DNA of 28,725 bases from an uncultured Clostridia bacterium (GTDB taxonomy: Bacteria; Bacillota; Clostridia; Oscillospirales; Acutalibacteraceae): NCBI GenBank assembly GCA_937884975.1, contig CAKZZS010000031.1:1-28725 (forward strand), given 5' to 3'. Positions 13,995 through 21,987 of this stretch are shown here, piece after piece (within the stretch, counting starts at the first letter, position 1; every line of letters begins with the position of its first letter). Below the pieces are notes generated by a model, which made no database searches, was not told where the DNA came from, and worked only from the letters and a program-made list of their open reading frames with translations. The position numbers were made by a program, and so were the translations under genes.

Positions 13995-15458
13995 TCAGTT
14001 ATCAGACAGCTTGTAGCCGTTTTTCATATTTTTGCTCGCTTCTTCAAGAACTCTTGTGAGCGTGAAGGCGGTCTGCTCCTTTACCATTTTGCAGATTTCT
14101 TCGTTTGCCTTTTCAGTCAGTGAAAAATCCTTTGACTCGGTCATTTTTTTGTCATATTCAAGAATTATTTTCCTGCCCTCGGTAATGACTTTGTCCTCAT
14201 ATCTTTCAATATGCTGAACGCAGTCGGGGTAGTTATGGTCGGCAAGCGCGCCGATAAGACGGCTGTTCCAGTAAAGGTTTTCGGTTGACGCCTCAAGGCC
14301 TACGTTGCTTAAATATTTCGGAGCCTTTGAAACAGCGGTGTAAATCGGCATAACGGGATTAAAGGCAGTTGAGCCGAAGCAGACCCATTCAATTCCCTTT
14401 AACGGCTCGGCAACGCCGGATCTTATCTGACAAATAGAAGAAACGCCCGTGCGGTTAATTCCAATTGAACGGTATATTCCGTTTTTGCCCGTATCCTTGC
14501 TTGAATAAGGGTTGTAGGGAGTGCCCTGGTAGTGACCTGAAATAAGGTATTTAACATCCTCAACGGCAACCTTTCTGTCGGGAACAAGCGCCCAGGGGAT
14601 ATTGTCGCTTTCGGGTGTGAATTCGGCATTTTCGCCGTCCCAGCGGTGCGAATAAGGATTTAAGTATCTTCCCATAAACCACGCTCTTGGAGTATTGTAG
14701 ATATGGTCCATATCCGTATGAGAGCCGAATATGTCACGGGGGTTGAATACGCCGCTTTTATTTAAGTCAAGATTATTGTCCTTTATAAATTCCTTAAGGT
14801 CTTTGGAACAAAGGTGAGCCTTTTTCTTTCCGAAGGCGTCTTCAAGGTCAAACGAGTCCATACCGAACTGGTTAGGCGCGAGAACAACCATTTCGTCGGG
14901 AACTCTTTTAGCCATCCAGTGGTGACCGCCTATCGTTTCAAGCCACCAGACTTCGTTTTCATCGTTAAAGGCAATTCCGTTTGACTCGTAAGTGCCGTAT
15001 TTTTCGAGAAGCTCCGCCAGACGTAAAACGCCCTCTCTCGCGGATTTTATGTACGGAAGAACGAGAACTACAATATCCTCTTCGCCTATGCCGCCTACGG
15101 TGTCCTTTTCTCTTCTCGACTTTGCCTTTTTGTATTCAACCAGCGGATCGGCGGCGAGAACTCTCGGATTTGAGGTTATGGTTTCCGTAGCAGTCATACC
15201 GACATTTGCTTCGTTTATTCCCGTTGCCGCCCAGATGCCGTTCTTGTTGTCAACGCTCGGGCAGGAGGTATATCTCATTGGATTATCGGGCAGGTCGATT
15301 TCAACGTGGGAAATGACGCTCTTGTATTTTTTCGGCTGATTTTTCGGTTCAACAACGATTAACTTTTTGACGTCAAAGTGTCCGTCATCCGTCCTTGCTA
15401 TCATTGTTGAATTGTCATTTGACGCCTTTTTGCCGACAAGTACTGTTGTGCAGGGCAT
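13995..15458 (-). CDS. pepD: C69-family dipeptidase
   Basis: This 487-aa cytoplasmic dipeptidase belongs to the Ntn-hydrolase group. The N-terminus MPCTTVLVGKKAS places the nucleophilic Cys at residue 3, typical of PepD/PepDA enzymes, and is followed by DGH, NGIWAATGINEANVGMTATET and WWLETIGGHHW. Family members cut a broad range of dipeptides. I start at ATG 15458, eight bases after AAGGAG; the in-frame GTG at 15467 is tight against that site. The promoter at 15493-15520 drives it and diverges from the metallophosphoesterase gene. Confidence 0.9.
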   Translation of the reverse strand: MPCTTVLVGKKASNDNSTMIARTDDGHFDVKKLIVVEPKNQPKKYKSVISHVEIDLPDNPMRYTSCPSVDNKNGIWAATGINEANVGMTATETITSNPRVLAADPLVEYKKAKSRREKDTVGGIGEEDIVVLVLPYIKSAREGVLRLAELLEKYGTYESNGIAFNDENEVWWLETIGGHHWMAKRVPDEMVVLAPNQFGMDSFDLEDAFGKKKAHLCSKDLKEFIKDNNLDLNKSGVFNPRDIFGSHTDMDHIYNTPRAWFMGRYLNPYSHRWDGENAEFTPESDNIPWALVPDRKVAVEDVKYLISGHYQGTPYNPYSSKDTGKNGIYRSIGINRTGVSSICQIRSGVAEPLKGIEWVCFGSTAFNPVMPIYTAVSKAPKYLSNVGLEASTENLYWNSRLIGALADHNYPDCVQHIERYEDKVITEGRKIILEYDKKMTESKDFSLTEKANEEICKMVKEQTAFTLTRVLEEASKNMKNGYKLSDN

Positions 15459-15492
15459 AAAATTCACTCCTTGTGAAGAATAGTATAGCCTA

Positions 15493-15520
15493 ATTATACC
15501 ATAATTCCGCTTTAATTCAA
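15493..15520 (-). promoter_or_regulatory. pepD promoter (extended -10)
   Basis: On the minus strand, TTGAAT (15520-15515), a 16-bp spacer and TATAAT (15498-15493) with TGG before it. The layout is almost the same as the guaA promoter. Confidence 0.75.
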
Positions 15521-15532
15521 GGTGGCTTTTTC

Positions 15533-15562
15533 TTGACTACGGGGACAGATGGATAGTATAAT
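15533..15562 (+). promoter_or_regulatory. Promoter of the metallophosphoesterase-GPH operon
   Basis: TTGACT (15533-15538), an 18-bp spacer and TATAAT (15557-15562), about 30 bp before the start codon at 15593. It is divergent from the pepD promoter, whose -35 lies 13 bp away. Confidence 0.7.
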
Positions 15563-15592
15563 ATTTTTAATAAGTTAAAAAGGATGCTTGAA

Positions 15593-17002
15593 ATGACTTC
15601 GTTTTATCTTTTGACTGACACTCATTATTTTTCAAAAAGCAACTGGGTAATGGGCAAACCAGCTCTTGACAGGGTGCGTGAAAATCAGATAGCGCTGCTC
15701 GAAACGCCCGAAATACTTGACTCATACATAGATTTTATTCTTTCGGACGAAAGCACGAATATTGTCTTTTTCCTCGGTGACAATGTGGATAACGCGGATA
15801 TGAATTCGCATTATGAATTTCGCCAAAGGCTTGAAAAGCTCGTTTCGGGCGGAAAAAAGGTTTATATGACGTACGCTACTCACGATTATATCGGGGGAGA
15901 CGATGACGAAAATAATTTTCAGCATTCACTTCGGTTGACTGCCGACGGCACAGAGCCTCTGCCGTTTATGAAAAGGGGAGAGCTTGCGGATTTTTACTAT
16001 GATTTTACCGAAAAAAACGCACTTGACGTGCATAAGAAAAGCGGCTCGTATTCAGTAAAGCTTGATGAAAAGACGCGGCTTATCGCCGTTATTGACAACG
16101 GTAACGGAAGAAGCTTCTGCGGACTAACGGATGACGGACCGCAGTGGCTTGAGGAGCAGATAAAAAAGGCAAACGAAAAAAATGAATATGTCCTGCTTGC
16201 CGTTCACCATCCCGTTCTGCCGCCGTGGGACTGTTATAAAAACGCAGCGGAGGACGCCATGTACGGCGGATATAAAGAGCTTTGCGAAATGATGTGCCGA
16301 GAAAATGTGAGAGTCGTTTTTACGGGTCATACCCACGTTCAGAGCATAAAAGAATACACGGGCGAAAACGGAAATTCGTTTTACGATGTCGCAACTGTTT
16401 CACTTGCAAATGCCTACGGTAAAATGAGAAAGGTCACCGTCGACGACGACGGACTTTGCACGGTTGAAAGCATTGAAACGGATTTTAAGGGGATAAGCAA
16501 GAGTAAGGAAGAGCTTTACAGACAGAATTTCCCCGGAATATGGGAGGATCTTTTGCCGCTTGCGGTAAAAGACTACAGCGACTTTTTGTCGCTTGCGGAC
16601 GGTTATCTGCCCGTTGAAAAGCTTAAAAAACTTAAAATACCGTTAAAGCTTGCTTTTAAAAGAATTGATAAGATGACTCTTTATTCCGCTGCAAGGCTTA
16701 CAAGAGTCGGAAAACGGCTTTCGGGAAGCGAAAAGGAAGAAGCGAGGGGAATTCTTCTTAAAAGCGTTGCTTTTGAAATGCTTCGCCATATTTTTACGGG
16801 CAACGCTCCCTTCAAACCGGATACGGTTGAATACAAGGTAGTAAGTGGCGCTCTCTCAGCTGCGGACGCGCTTATTGAAAAGCTCAACCTCAAAAAAATC
16901 AAAAACGCCATTCCCGATTTGTCGCTTAAGAAAATTGCGGACGATTTTCTTTATAACAACAGAACGGGCGATGACGACAGCATAAAAATATATCTGAAAT
17001 AA
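15593..17002 (+). CDS. Calcineurin-like metallophosphoesterase
   Basis: The 469-aa product has the five metal-binding blocks of the calcineurin-like superfamily in order: TDTHYF (residues 8-13), FFLGDNVDN, YATHDY (an Asn/His-region variant), AVHHPVLPPW and FTGHTHVQS. The C-terminal 200 residues form a Lys-rich, probably helical region of unknown role. No signal peptide is seen, so it acts in the cytoplasm. I start at ATG 15593, eight bases after AAAGGA, because the upstream ATG at 15584 overlaps that site. It precedes the GPH transporter by 19 bp, so a role on a transported phosphorylated compound is conceivable; the substrate is unknown. Confidence 0.85.
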   Translation: MTSFYLLTDTHYFSKSNWVMGKPALDRVRENQIALLETPEILDSYIDFILSDESTNIVFFLGDNVDNADMNSHYEFRQRLEKLVSGGKKVYMTYATHDYIGGDDDENNFQHSLRLTADGTEPLPFMKRGELADFYYDFTEKNALDVHKKSGSYSVKLDEKTRLIAVIDNGNGRSFCGLTDDGPQWLEEQIKKANEKNEYVLLAVHHPVLPPWDCYKNAAEDAMYGGYKELCEMMCRENVRVVFTGHTHVQSIKEYTGENGNSFYDVATVSLANAYGKMRKVTVDDDGLCTVESIETDFKGISKSKEELYRQNFPGIWEDLLPLAVKDYSDFLSLADGYLPVEKLKKLKIPLKLAFKRIDKMTLYSAARLTRVGKRLSGSEKEEARGILLKSVAFEMLRHIFTGNAPFKPDTVEYKVVSGALSAADALIEKLNLKKIKNAIPDLSLKKIADDFLYNNRTGDDDSIKIYLK

Positions 17003-17021
17003 TTTTTCGGGAGAAATTGAA

Positions 17022-18488
17022 ATGTCAGAAATAAAAGAAAAGAGATATGTCAGTCCGAAGGAGACTTTGGCGTACGGCTTTGCAAACAGCGGTCAGGTTT
17101 TCGGCTATAACCTTGTTGCAGGCGGCTATCTTTCGCTGTTTTTCACAAAGGTTTTCGGAATCCCGTCAAAAGCAGTTGCGTTTATGATACTGTTCCTGGG
17201 TATCTGGGACACGGTAAACGACCCGCTTATGGGCGCTGTGGTCGATAAGACAAGAACCCGTTACGGAAAACTGCGTCCGTATCTTCTTTTTGTTCCGCTT
17301 CCGCTTGCGGTAACGACGATACTTTTGTTTTCGGGACCGCTGATTTTATCTGACGCAAAAAGCACGGTTACAAAAATTGTCTATATGTATCTTTCCTATT
17401 TTATATGGGAGTTTTTCTATACAATAGGCGATATACCGTTCTGGGGAATGAGCGCGGCAATTTCACCCTCTCCGCTGGACAGGACGAGATGTATTTCAAG
17501 CGCAAGATTTCTTTCCGGCATATTCGGCGGAATATCAATGCCCATACTTACGCTTCTTATGGACGCGAGCGAAAGACAGGTGCTTCACATTTCTTTGGCG
17601 CAGGTATTTTGCATTATGTCAGTTATCGCCGCCACGTTCGGTATGGGACTTTTCTCGCTTGCAGGACTCAAGTGCAAGGAAAGGGTTGTCCAGACCGTAA
17701 AGGAGCCGAGCGTTATTGAGGGCTTTAAGGTAATGTTTAAGAATAAGCCGTTGCTTCTGATTATCTGCGGAAATGTCATAGGCGCATTAAGCGGACTTGC
17801 AGGCGTATTCCAGACCTATTACCTTGCAGAGGTCATAAATATAAACTCGCTTATGATTATTGTTTCCCTGCCCGGCACTCTTATCGGTTGGGCGACGTAT
17901 CTTGTAATCCCGAAGCTCAAAAAGCGTTTTGATAACAGGCAGATAGTCTTCCTTAACGGCATAACGCGAATTGCGGTTGCTTCAGTTGTATTTATAATCG
18001 GTTTCAGGCACTATAACAAGGTTGGCGTTATATTGCCGCTTCTTATGATAAGAAACGCAATTTTCAGTTTCTTTGACACTATTAACAGCGTTATCCCGAC
18101 TGAGATGATAGGCGACACGGTTGATTATATGGAATGGAAAACGGGTGAGAGAAACGAGGGTGTTTCGTTTTCGGTGCTCACCTTTGTCGGAAAGCTTACC
18201 GGCTCGCTTTCCACCTCGGTTGCAACCGCTGTTTTGCCTTTTATAGGTCTTGCGTATCGCCAGGTCGACGGAAAAAATGTTGCCGTCAAGGGCGAGCATA
18301 CGGACCTTTGGATATGGGCGTTTTACAGCATAATTCCGTATGTAATCGGAGCGCTCGGTCTTATTCCGTATTTCTGGTATGATCTTACGGGTGAAAAATT
18401 AAAGACTATACGTTCCGACCTGAAAGCGCGTCACGAGGAAATGTCAAAAAAGGTATCGGGAGGTGATTACAGTGAAGAAACCGAATAA
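17022..18488 (+). CDS. GPH-family sugar:cation symporter
   Basis: This is a 488-aa transporter with about 12 membrane segments of the glycoside-pentoside-hexuronide family (MFS superfamily), which imports glycosides or oligosaccharides with Na+ or H+. The diagnostic loop is WDTVNDPLMGAVVDKTRTRYG followed by KLRPY; TIGDIPFWGMSAAISP and VIPTEMIGDTVDYMEWKTGER are further family blocks. The C-terminus (IPYFWYDLTGEK) resembles the broken tail at 19063-19254. The gene lies in an operon with the metallophosphoesterase and overlaps the next gene by 17 bp. Given the GH5 and GH130 genes downstream, a beta-linked oligosaccharide is a reasonable but unproven cargo. Confidence 0.92.
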   Translation: MSEIKEKRYVSPKETLAYGFANSGQVFGYNLVAGGYLSLFFTKVFGIPSKAVAFMILFLGIWDTVNDPLMGAVVDKTRTRYGKLRPYLLFVPLPLAVTTILLFSGPLILSDAKSTVTKIVYMYLSYFIWEFFYTIGDIPFWGMSAAISPSPLDRTRCISSARFLSGIFGGISMPILTLLMDASERQVLHISLAQVFCIMSVIAATFGMGLFSLAGLKCKERVVQTVKEPSVIEGFKVMFKNKPLLLIICGNVIGALSGLAGVFQTYYLAEVININSLMIIVSLPGTLIGWATYLVIPKLKKRFDNRQIVFLNGITRIAVASVVFIIGFRHYNKVGVILPLLMIRNAIFSFFDTINSVIPTEMIGDTVDYMEWKTGERNEGVSFSVLTFVGKLTGSLSTSVATAVLPFIGLAYRQVDGKNVAVKGEHTDLWIWAFYSIIPYVIGALGLIPYFWYDLTGEKLKTIRSDLKARHEEMSKKVSGGDYSEETE

Positions 18489-19062
18489 CTGCTGTCCGAA
18501 ATGCGGTAAAAAATTAAGCGTTTTTTATCTTAAACAGAACTGTCCGTACTGCGGAGTGGATATGCTTTACTACAAAATGGACGAAAGACTTGAAGAAGAC
18601 GCTCTGGAAGCCGAAAGGCAGGTTGAAAAGCTCAATAAATTCAAGAATACCGTCAAGTCCTCCTCGGTCGCTTCACCGTTGCTTTTAATAAGGCTTATTT
18701 TGTTTTTTACGCCGCTTGGTTCAATGTGCCTTCCGATGTATAAAAACCTTACGCTCATAACCGTCATTATGGGTATCGTCAAAGGCGAGCTTGATTTTAA
18801 CGAGAACCTTTTGCCGATTTTAAGTATGATATTCGTTATTGTGCTTTCGCTTGCCGTTATTATTTCGTCACTGTTTTCCTCAAGCGAAAACGGACTGAAA
18901 AGAAATCTTATTTTCAGTTTTGTGAACACAGCTGTTTTTGTCGGCTTTGGAATTGAAACAGGCTCCTTGGGGGTCGGCTGGTACATAACCTTTGCGATTT
19001 ATATTTTTGAAATTGTCTTACATTTTGTATGCGATAGAGTGATAAAAAATAGGTCAAACTGA
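18472..19062 (+). CDS. Zinc-ribbon membrane protein, unknown
   Basis: The 196-aa product opens with a zinc-ribbon (CCPKCGKKL, then CPYCGVD), followed by a charged helix (DERLEEDALEAERQVEKL) and about four hydrophobic segments, ending near CDRVIKNRSN. It is probably a cytoplasmic zinc ribbon tethered to the membrane. I use GTG at 18472, eight bases after GGGAGG; the upstream in-frame GTG at 18463 overlaps that site. It overlaps the GPH transporter, which argues for co-translation and perhaps a role with it. The family was not recognised beyond its domains. Confidence 0.75.
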   Translation: MKKPNNCCPKCGKKLSVFYLKQNCPYCGVDMLYYKMDERLEEDALEAERQVEKLNKFKNTVKSSSVASPLLLIRLILFFTPLGSMCLPMYKNLTLITVIMGIVKGELDFNENLLPILSMIFVIVLSLAVIISSLFSSSENGLKRNLIFSFVNTAVFVGFGIETGSLGVGWYITFAIYIFEIVLHFVCDRVIKNRSN

Positions 19063-19254
19063 AAAACGGGAATTACCGATTACAGCGTTCTGACAAACGC
19101 GGCGGTAAGAGAGCCGATTATCACGTCTGTTATTATGGTTGTTATTGCGGCAAGCTTGTTTTGCGCTTTGCCTTATCTGTTCTTTAATCTTTCAAGGAAG
19201 GATATGGAAGAAATACGCAAAAATCTTGAAAGCAAGCAGGTTGAAAAGGAATAA
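19063..19254 (+). pseudogene. C-terminal fragment of a GPH-type transporter
   Basis: Directly after the TGA of the zinc-ribbon gene, and in the same frame, 63 codons follow before TAA. They encode one hydrophobic segment (IITSVIMVVIAASLFCALPYLFF) and a basic tail (NLSRKDMEEIRKNLESKQ). This lines up with the end of the intact GPH symporter upstream (IPYFWYDLTGEKLKTIRSDL). There is no start codon with a ribosome site. It looks like the tail of a deleted second transporter gene joined to the zinc-ribbon gene by a deletion. Confidence 0.6.
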
Positions 19255-19265
19255 AAGCAAAAAAC

Positions 19266-19297
19266 TCCCTTTCGTTTTTCAAAAGGGATTTTTTTAT
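19266..19297 (+). terminator. Terminator after the GPH operon
   Basis: TCCCTTT pairs with AAAGGGA across a short T-rich loop and is followed by a run of T residues (19289-19295). It is placed 11 bp after the stop of the transporter fragment. Confidence 0.8.
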
Positions 19298-19331
19298 TTT
19301 ATTGAGTACTGCTGCGCAGGGTTAAATATTA

Positions 19332-19360
19332 TTGACAGTACCAAAGGATTATTGTAATAT
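19332..19360 (+). promoter_or_regulatory. Promoter of the GH5-GH130 pair
   Basis: TTGACA (19332-19337), a 17-bp spacer and TAATAT (19355-19360), 33 bp before the GTG start of the GH5 gene. Confidence 0.75.
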
Positions 19361-19393
19361 ATTTTTGCATCTTTTTTTACGGAGGATGATACA

Positions 19394-20857
19394 GTGGAAA
19401 GAATTGTAACAGACAAAATGCGTTTCGTTGACGAAAGCGGCAGAACAAGGCTTTTCAACGGTATGAATATTGACGATAAGCTGCTTGACCAAAAGCAGTT
19501 TCGCTATGTTCTTGACGATGAATTTTTCAAAAAATACGTCTCAAACGGACTTGATATAATAAGGCTTGCCGTCACCTGGCAGAACCTTGAGCCCAAAATG
19601 GGGAAATATAACGAAAGCTATCTTCAGTCCATTGACCGAATTTTTGAAAAAGCAGAACAGTACGGCGTTTACATTCTTCTTGATATGCACCAGGATTTGT
19701 ATTCCGGAAACGGCGGAAAAAGCTGCGGCGACGGCGCTCCGGAATGGGCGGCGCTGACTGACGGCGCAAAACCCAGACAGCCGATTTTTGTCTGGGCGGA
19801 CGGTTATTTCTTCGGCAGATGGGTGCATAAGTCGTTTGACAATTTCTGGAACAACACTCCCGTTGAGGGAAAGGGACTTCAGGACAGATACTGCGAGCTT
19901 TGGCAGATGCTTGCTGCCCGTTACGGCGACAGCCCTGCGCTTTTCGGCTTTGACCTTATGAACGAGCCTTTTCCGGGCTCCGACAGCCGAAAGATGTTTT
20001 CAATGCTTATTAAAAGCGCCGCAAGGGTTGTGCTTTTAAGCGATAAAATCGACAGGTCAACTCTTTTCCGTTCGGTTCTGCGGCGTGATTCAAAAACAAT
20101 GCTTGACTGTATCGGCGGAGATGTAATAAGGGATATTGTCAGTCGCGTTGATTCCCTTTCGGCAAAATTCGACAAAAACAAGTATTCTCCTTTTCTTAAT
20201 AAAACCACAGCCGCTATCAGGGAAAAGACAGAAAAGGGCATTGTTATGATGGAACAGAGTTACCTTTGCAACAGCGGCGTAAAGCAGTCTGCACCGCCGA
20301 TTACCGTAAACGGAAAACGCGAAGAGAATCAGTGCTTCGGACCTCACGCTTACGATATGACGGTTGACACTCCGCTTTATAAATACGCTAATTCCTCAAG
20401 GGTCAAGGCGTTCTTTACCGAAATTCACAATACCCAGAAACGCCTTGAGGTTCCCGTAATAGTCGGCGAGTGGGGCGGTTGCAGTGATAATACGGACACG
20501 TCATGGTTCCCCCACGCTTACGAGCTTTTGAAATTCTTTGACGAAAGACAGTGGGGTCAGATTTACTGGGATTATCACGGCGACGATATGGACGCTCCGC
20601 TGATGATTATGATGAGAAGGACTCATCCGGTTGCCGTTGCAGGAGAAATTATTTCCTACGGCTTTGACAGGGAAAACAAGACTTTTTCACTGAATTTCAA
20701 AGCCGAAAATAAAGGCGAAACCCTTATTTACGTTCACAACAGCTTTGAAACAGATGTAAAATACAGGGTCAAAGAGCAGTTTGATAACGGAGCTTCCCTT
20801 ATCGGAATTACGCTCGGCAAGGGTGAACACACGGTTACTATAAAGATTAAGGATTAA
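19394..20857 (+). CDS. GH5 glycoside hydrolase, endoglycoceramidase-like
   Basis: The 487-aa product is a GH5 TIM barrel with the endoglycoceramidase-type layout: IIRLAVTWQNLEPKMGKY, YILLDMHQDLYSG followed by GDGAPEWA, GFDLMNEPFPG with the acid/base Glu, and VIVGEWGG with the nucleophile Glu. A C-terminal beta domain begins near THPVAVAGEIISYGFD, as in EGC enzymes. EGCs release glycans from glycosphingolipids; related GH5 members act on other lipid glycosides. There is no signal peptide, so the substrate must enter the cell. Translation starts at GTG 19394 after GGAGG. The neighbouring GH130 gene starts 17 bp later, suggesting sequential cleavage and phosphorolysis. Substrate is uncertain. 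Confidence 0.82.
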   Translation: MERIVTDKMRFVDESGRTRLFNGMNIDDKLLDQKQFRYVLDDEFFKKYVSNGLDIIRLAVTWQNLEPKMGKYNESYLQSIDRIFEKAEQYGVYILLDMHQDLYSGNGGKSCGDGAPEWAALTDGAKPRQPIFVWADGYFFGRWVHKSFDNFWNNTPVEGKGLQDRYCELWQMLAARYGDSPALFGFDLMNEPFPGSDSRKMFSMLIKSAARVVLLSDKIDRSTLFRSVLRRDSKTMLDCIGGDVIRDIVSRVDSLSAKFDKNKYSPFLNKTTAAIREKTEKGIVMMEQSYLCNSGVKQSAPPITVNGKREENQCFGPHAYDMTVDTPLYKYANSSRVKAFFTEIHNTQKRLEVPVIVGEWGGCSDNTDTSWFPHAYELLKFFDERQWGQIYWDYHGDDMDAPLMIMMRRTHPVAVAGEIISYGFDRENKTFSLNFKAENKGETLIYVHNSFETDVKYRVKEQFDNGASLIGITLGKGEHTVTIKIKD

Positions 20858-20874
20858 AAAAGGCAGGTATAAAA

Positions 20875-21825
20875 ATGGCAAAGATTTTAGGAAAACCTTT
20901 AAACAACATTCCCTGGGAGAATAAGCCCGAGGGCTATCGCTATCCGGTATGGCGTTATTCGGGAAATCCCATAATTACAAGGGATAATCTCTTTTTTGCT
21001 AACAGCATTTTTAATTCCGCAGTTGTTCCCTTCGGCGACGGCTTTGCAGGTGTTTTCAGAGTTGACGACAGAACAAGGGACCAGGTAATTGTCACGGGCT
21101 TCAGTAAGGACGCTGTTAACTGGACTCTTGAAGAAAAGGTGATTTTCAGGGGATATGACCCGAGAATATGCGAAATTGACGGAAAATACTATCTTTCCTG
21201 GGTAAACCTCACTCCTAACGGCACAACCATAGGAATAGCCGTAACAGAGGATTTTAAAAACTGGGAGCAGAAGGAGGACGCTACGTATCCCGTTGCGAGG
21301 AACGGCGTGCTTTTCCCGAGAAAGATAAATGACGAATATATGCTTCTTGTCCGTCCGTGCGACAGGGGACACACTCCCTACGGTGATATTTTTATTCAGA
21401 GAAGCAAGGATTTAACATATTGGGGCAACTTCAGATTTGTTATGAAGCCCGTAAGGAATTGGGAAATGACAAAGGTAGGCGCAGGTCCCACTCCCATAGA
21501 AACGGACGAGGGCTGGCTGATGTTCTACCACGGGGTCATTACAAGCTGTAACGGCTTTACCTACAGTATGGGCGCGGCTATTCTTGACCGCGACGAACCG
21601 TGGAAGGTGCTCCACCGCGCGGACAGCTTTTTGCTTGCACCTCACGAGCTGTACGAAACAGTGGGTGACGTTCCGAATGTAGTATTTCCGTGCTCTGCTC
21701 TCACGGACCCCGAAACAGGCAGAATCGCGATTTATTACGGCGCTGCCGACACCTCCGTTGCGCTTGCGTTTACAACAGTTGACGAGGTAGTAAACTACAT
21801 AAAAGAGCATGATATGATTAAATGA
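20875..21825 (+). CDS. GH130 glycoside phosphorylase
   Basis: GH130 enzymes cleave beta-1,2- or beta-1,4-mannosidic linkages by phosphorolysis, giving mannose 1-phosphate; some members are hydrolases. The 316-aa product has the five-bladed beta-propeller repeats, including NPIITRDN, FRGYDPRICEIDGKYYLSW with the proposed catalytic Asp, KVGAGPTPI for phosphate binding, FYHGV and IAIYYGAADTSVALAFTTVDEVV. Cytoplasmic, no signal peptide. It is the second gene of a two-gene unit with the GH5 enzyme, and a strong terminator follows at 21834-21864. The linkage specificity cannot be read from the sequence. Confidence 0.9.
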   Translation: MAKILGKPLNNIPWENKPEGYRYPVWRYSGNPIITRDNLFFANSIFNSAVVPFGDGFAGVFRVDDRTRDQVIVTGFSKDAVNWTLEEKVIFRGYDPRICEIDGKYYLSWVNLTPNGTTIGIAVTEDFKNWEQKEDATYPVARNGVLFPRKINDEYMLLVRPCDRGHTPYGDIFIQRSKDLTYWGNFRFVMKPVRNWEMTKVGAGPTPIETDEGWLMFYHGVITSCNGFTYSMGAAILDRDEPWKVLHRADSFLLAPHELYETVGDVPNVVFPCSALTDPETGRIAIYYGAADTSVALAFTTVDEVVNYIKEHDMIK

Positions 21826-21833
21826 TAAAATAA

Positions 21834-21864
21834 AACCGGGACTGCAAAGCAGTCCCGGTTTTGC
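21834..21864 (+). terminator. Terminator after GH130
   Basis: AACCGGGACTGC and GCAGTCCCGGTT are perfectly complementary 12-bp arms around AAA, followed by TTTTGC. It lies 9 bp after the GH130 stop. Confidence 0.92.
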
Positions 21865-21897
21865 TGTATTGTTTTTAACTAATTCGAAGTCGTTTTT

Positions 21898-21920
21898 CCG
21901 TCAATTATGACTATTGACGG
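21898..21920. repeat. Palindrome overlapping the -35 of the surface hydrolase gene
   Basis: CCGTCAAT and ATTGACGG form an 8-bp perfect inverted repeat around TATGACT. The right arm contains the -35 hexamer TTGACG of the next promoter, which makes it a candidate operator. Confidence 0.5.
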
Positions 21921-21942
21921 AGAAAAATAAAAGATATACAAT
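21914..21942 (+). promoter_or_regulatory. Promoter of the surface hydrolase gene
   Basis: TTGACG (21914-21919), a 17-bp spacer and TACAAT (21937-21942), 45 bp before the ATG at 21988. Confidence 0.65.
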
Positions 21943-21987
21943 TAAATGTAACAGAAAATCCGTTTAATTTTGTCAGGAGGGTTTGAA

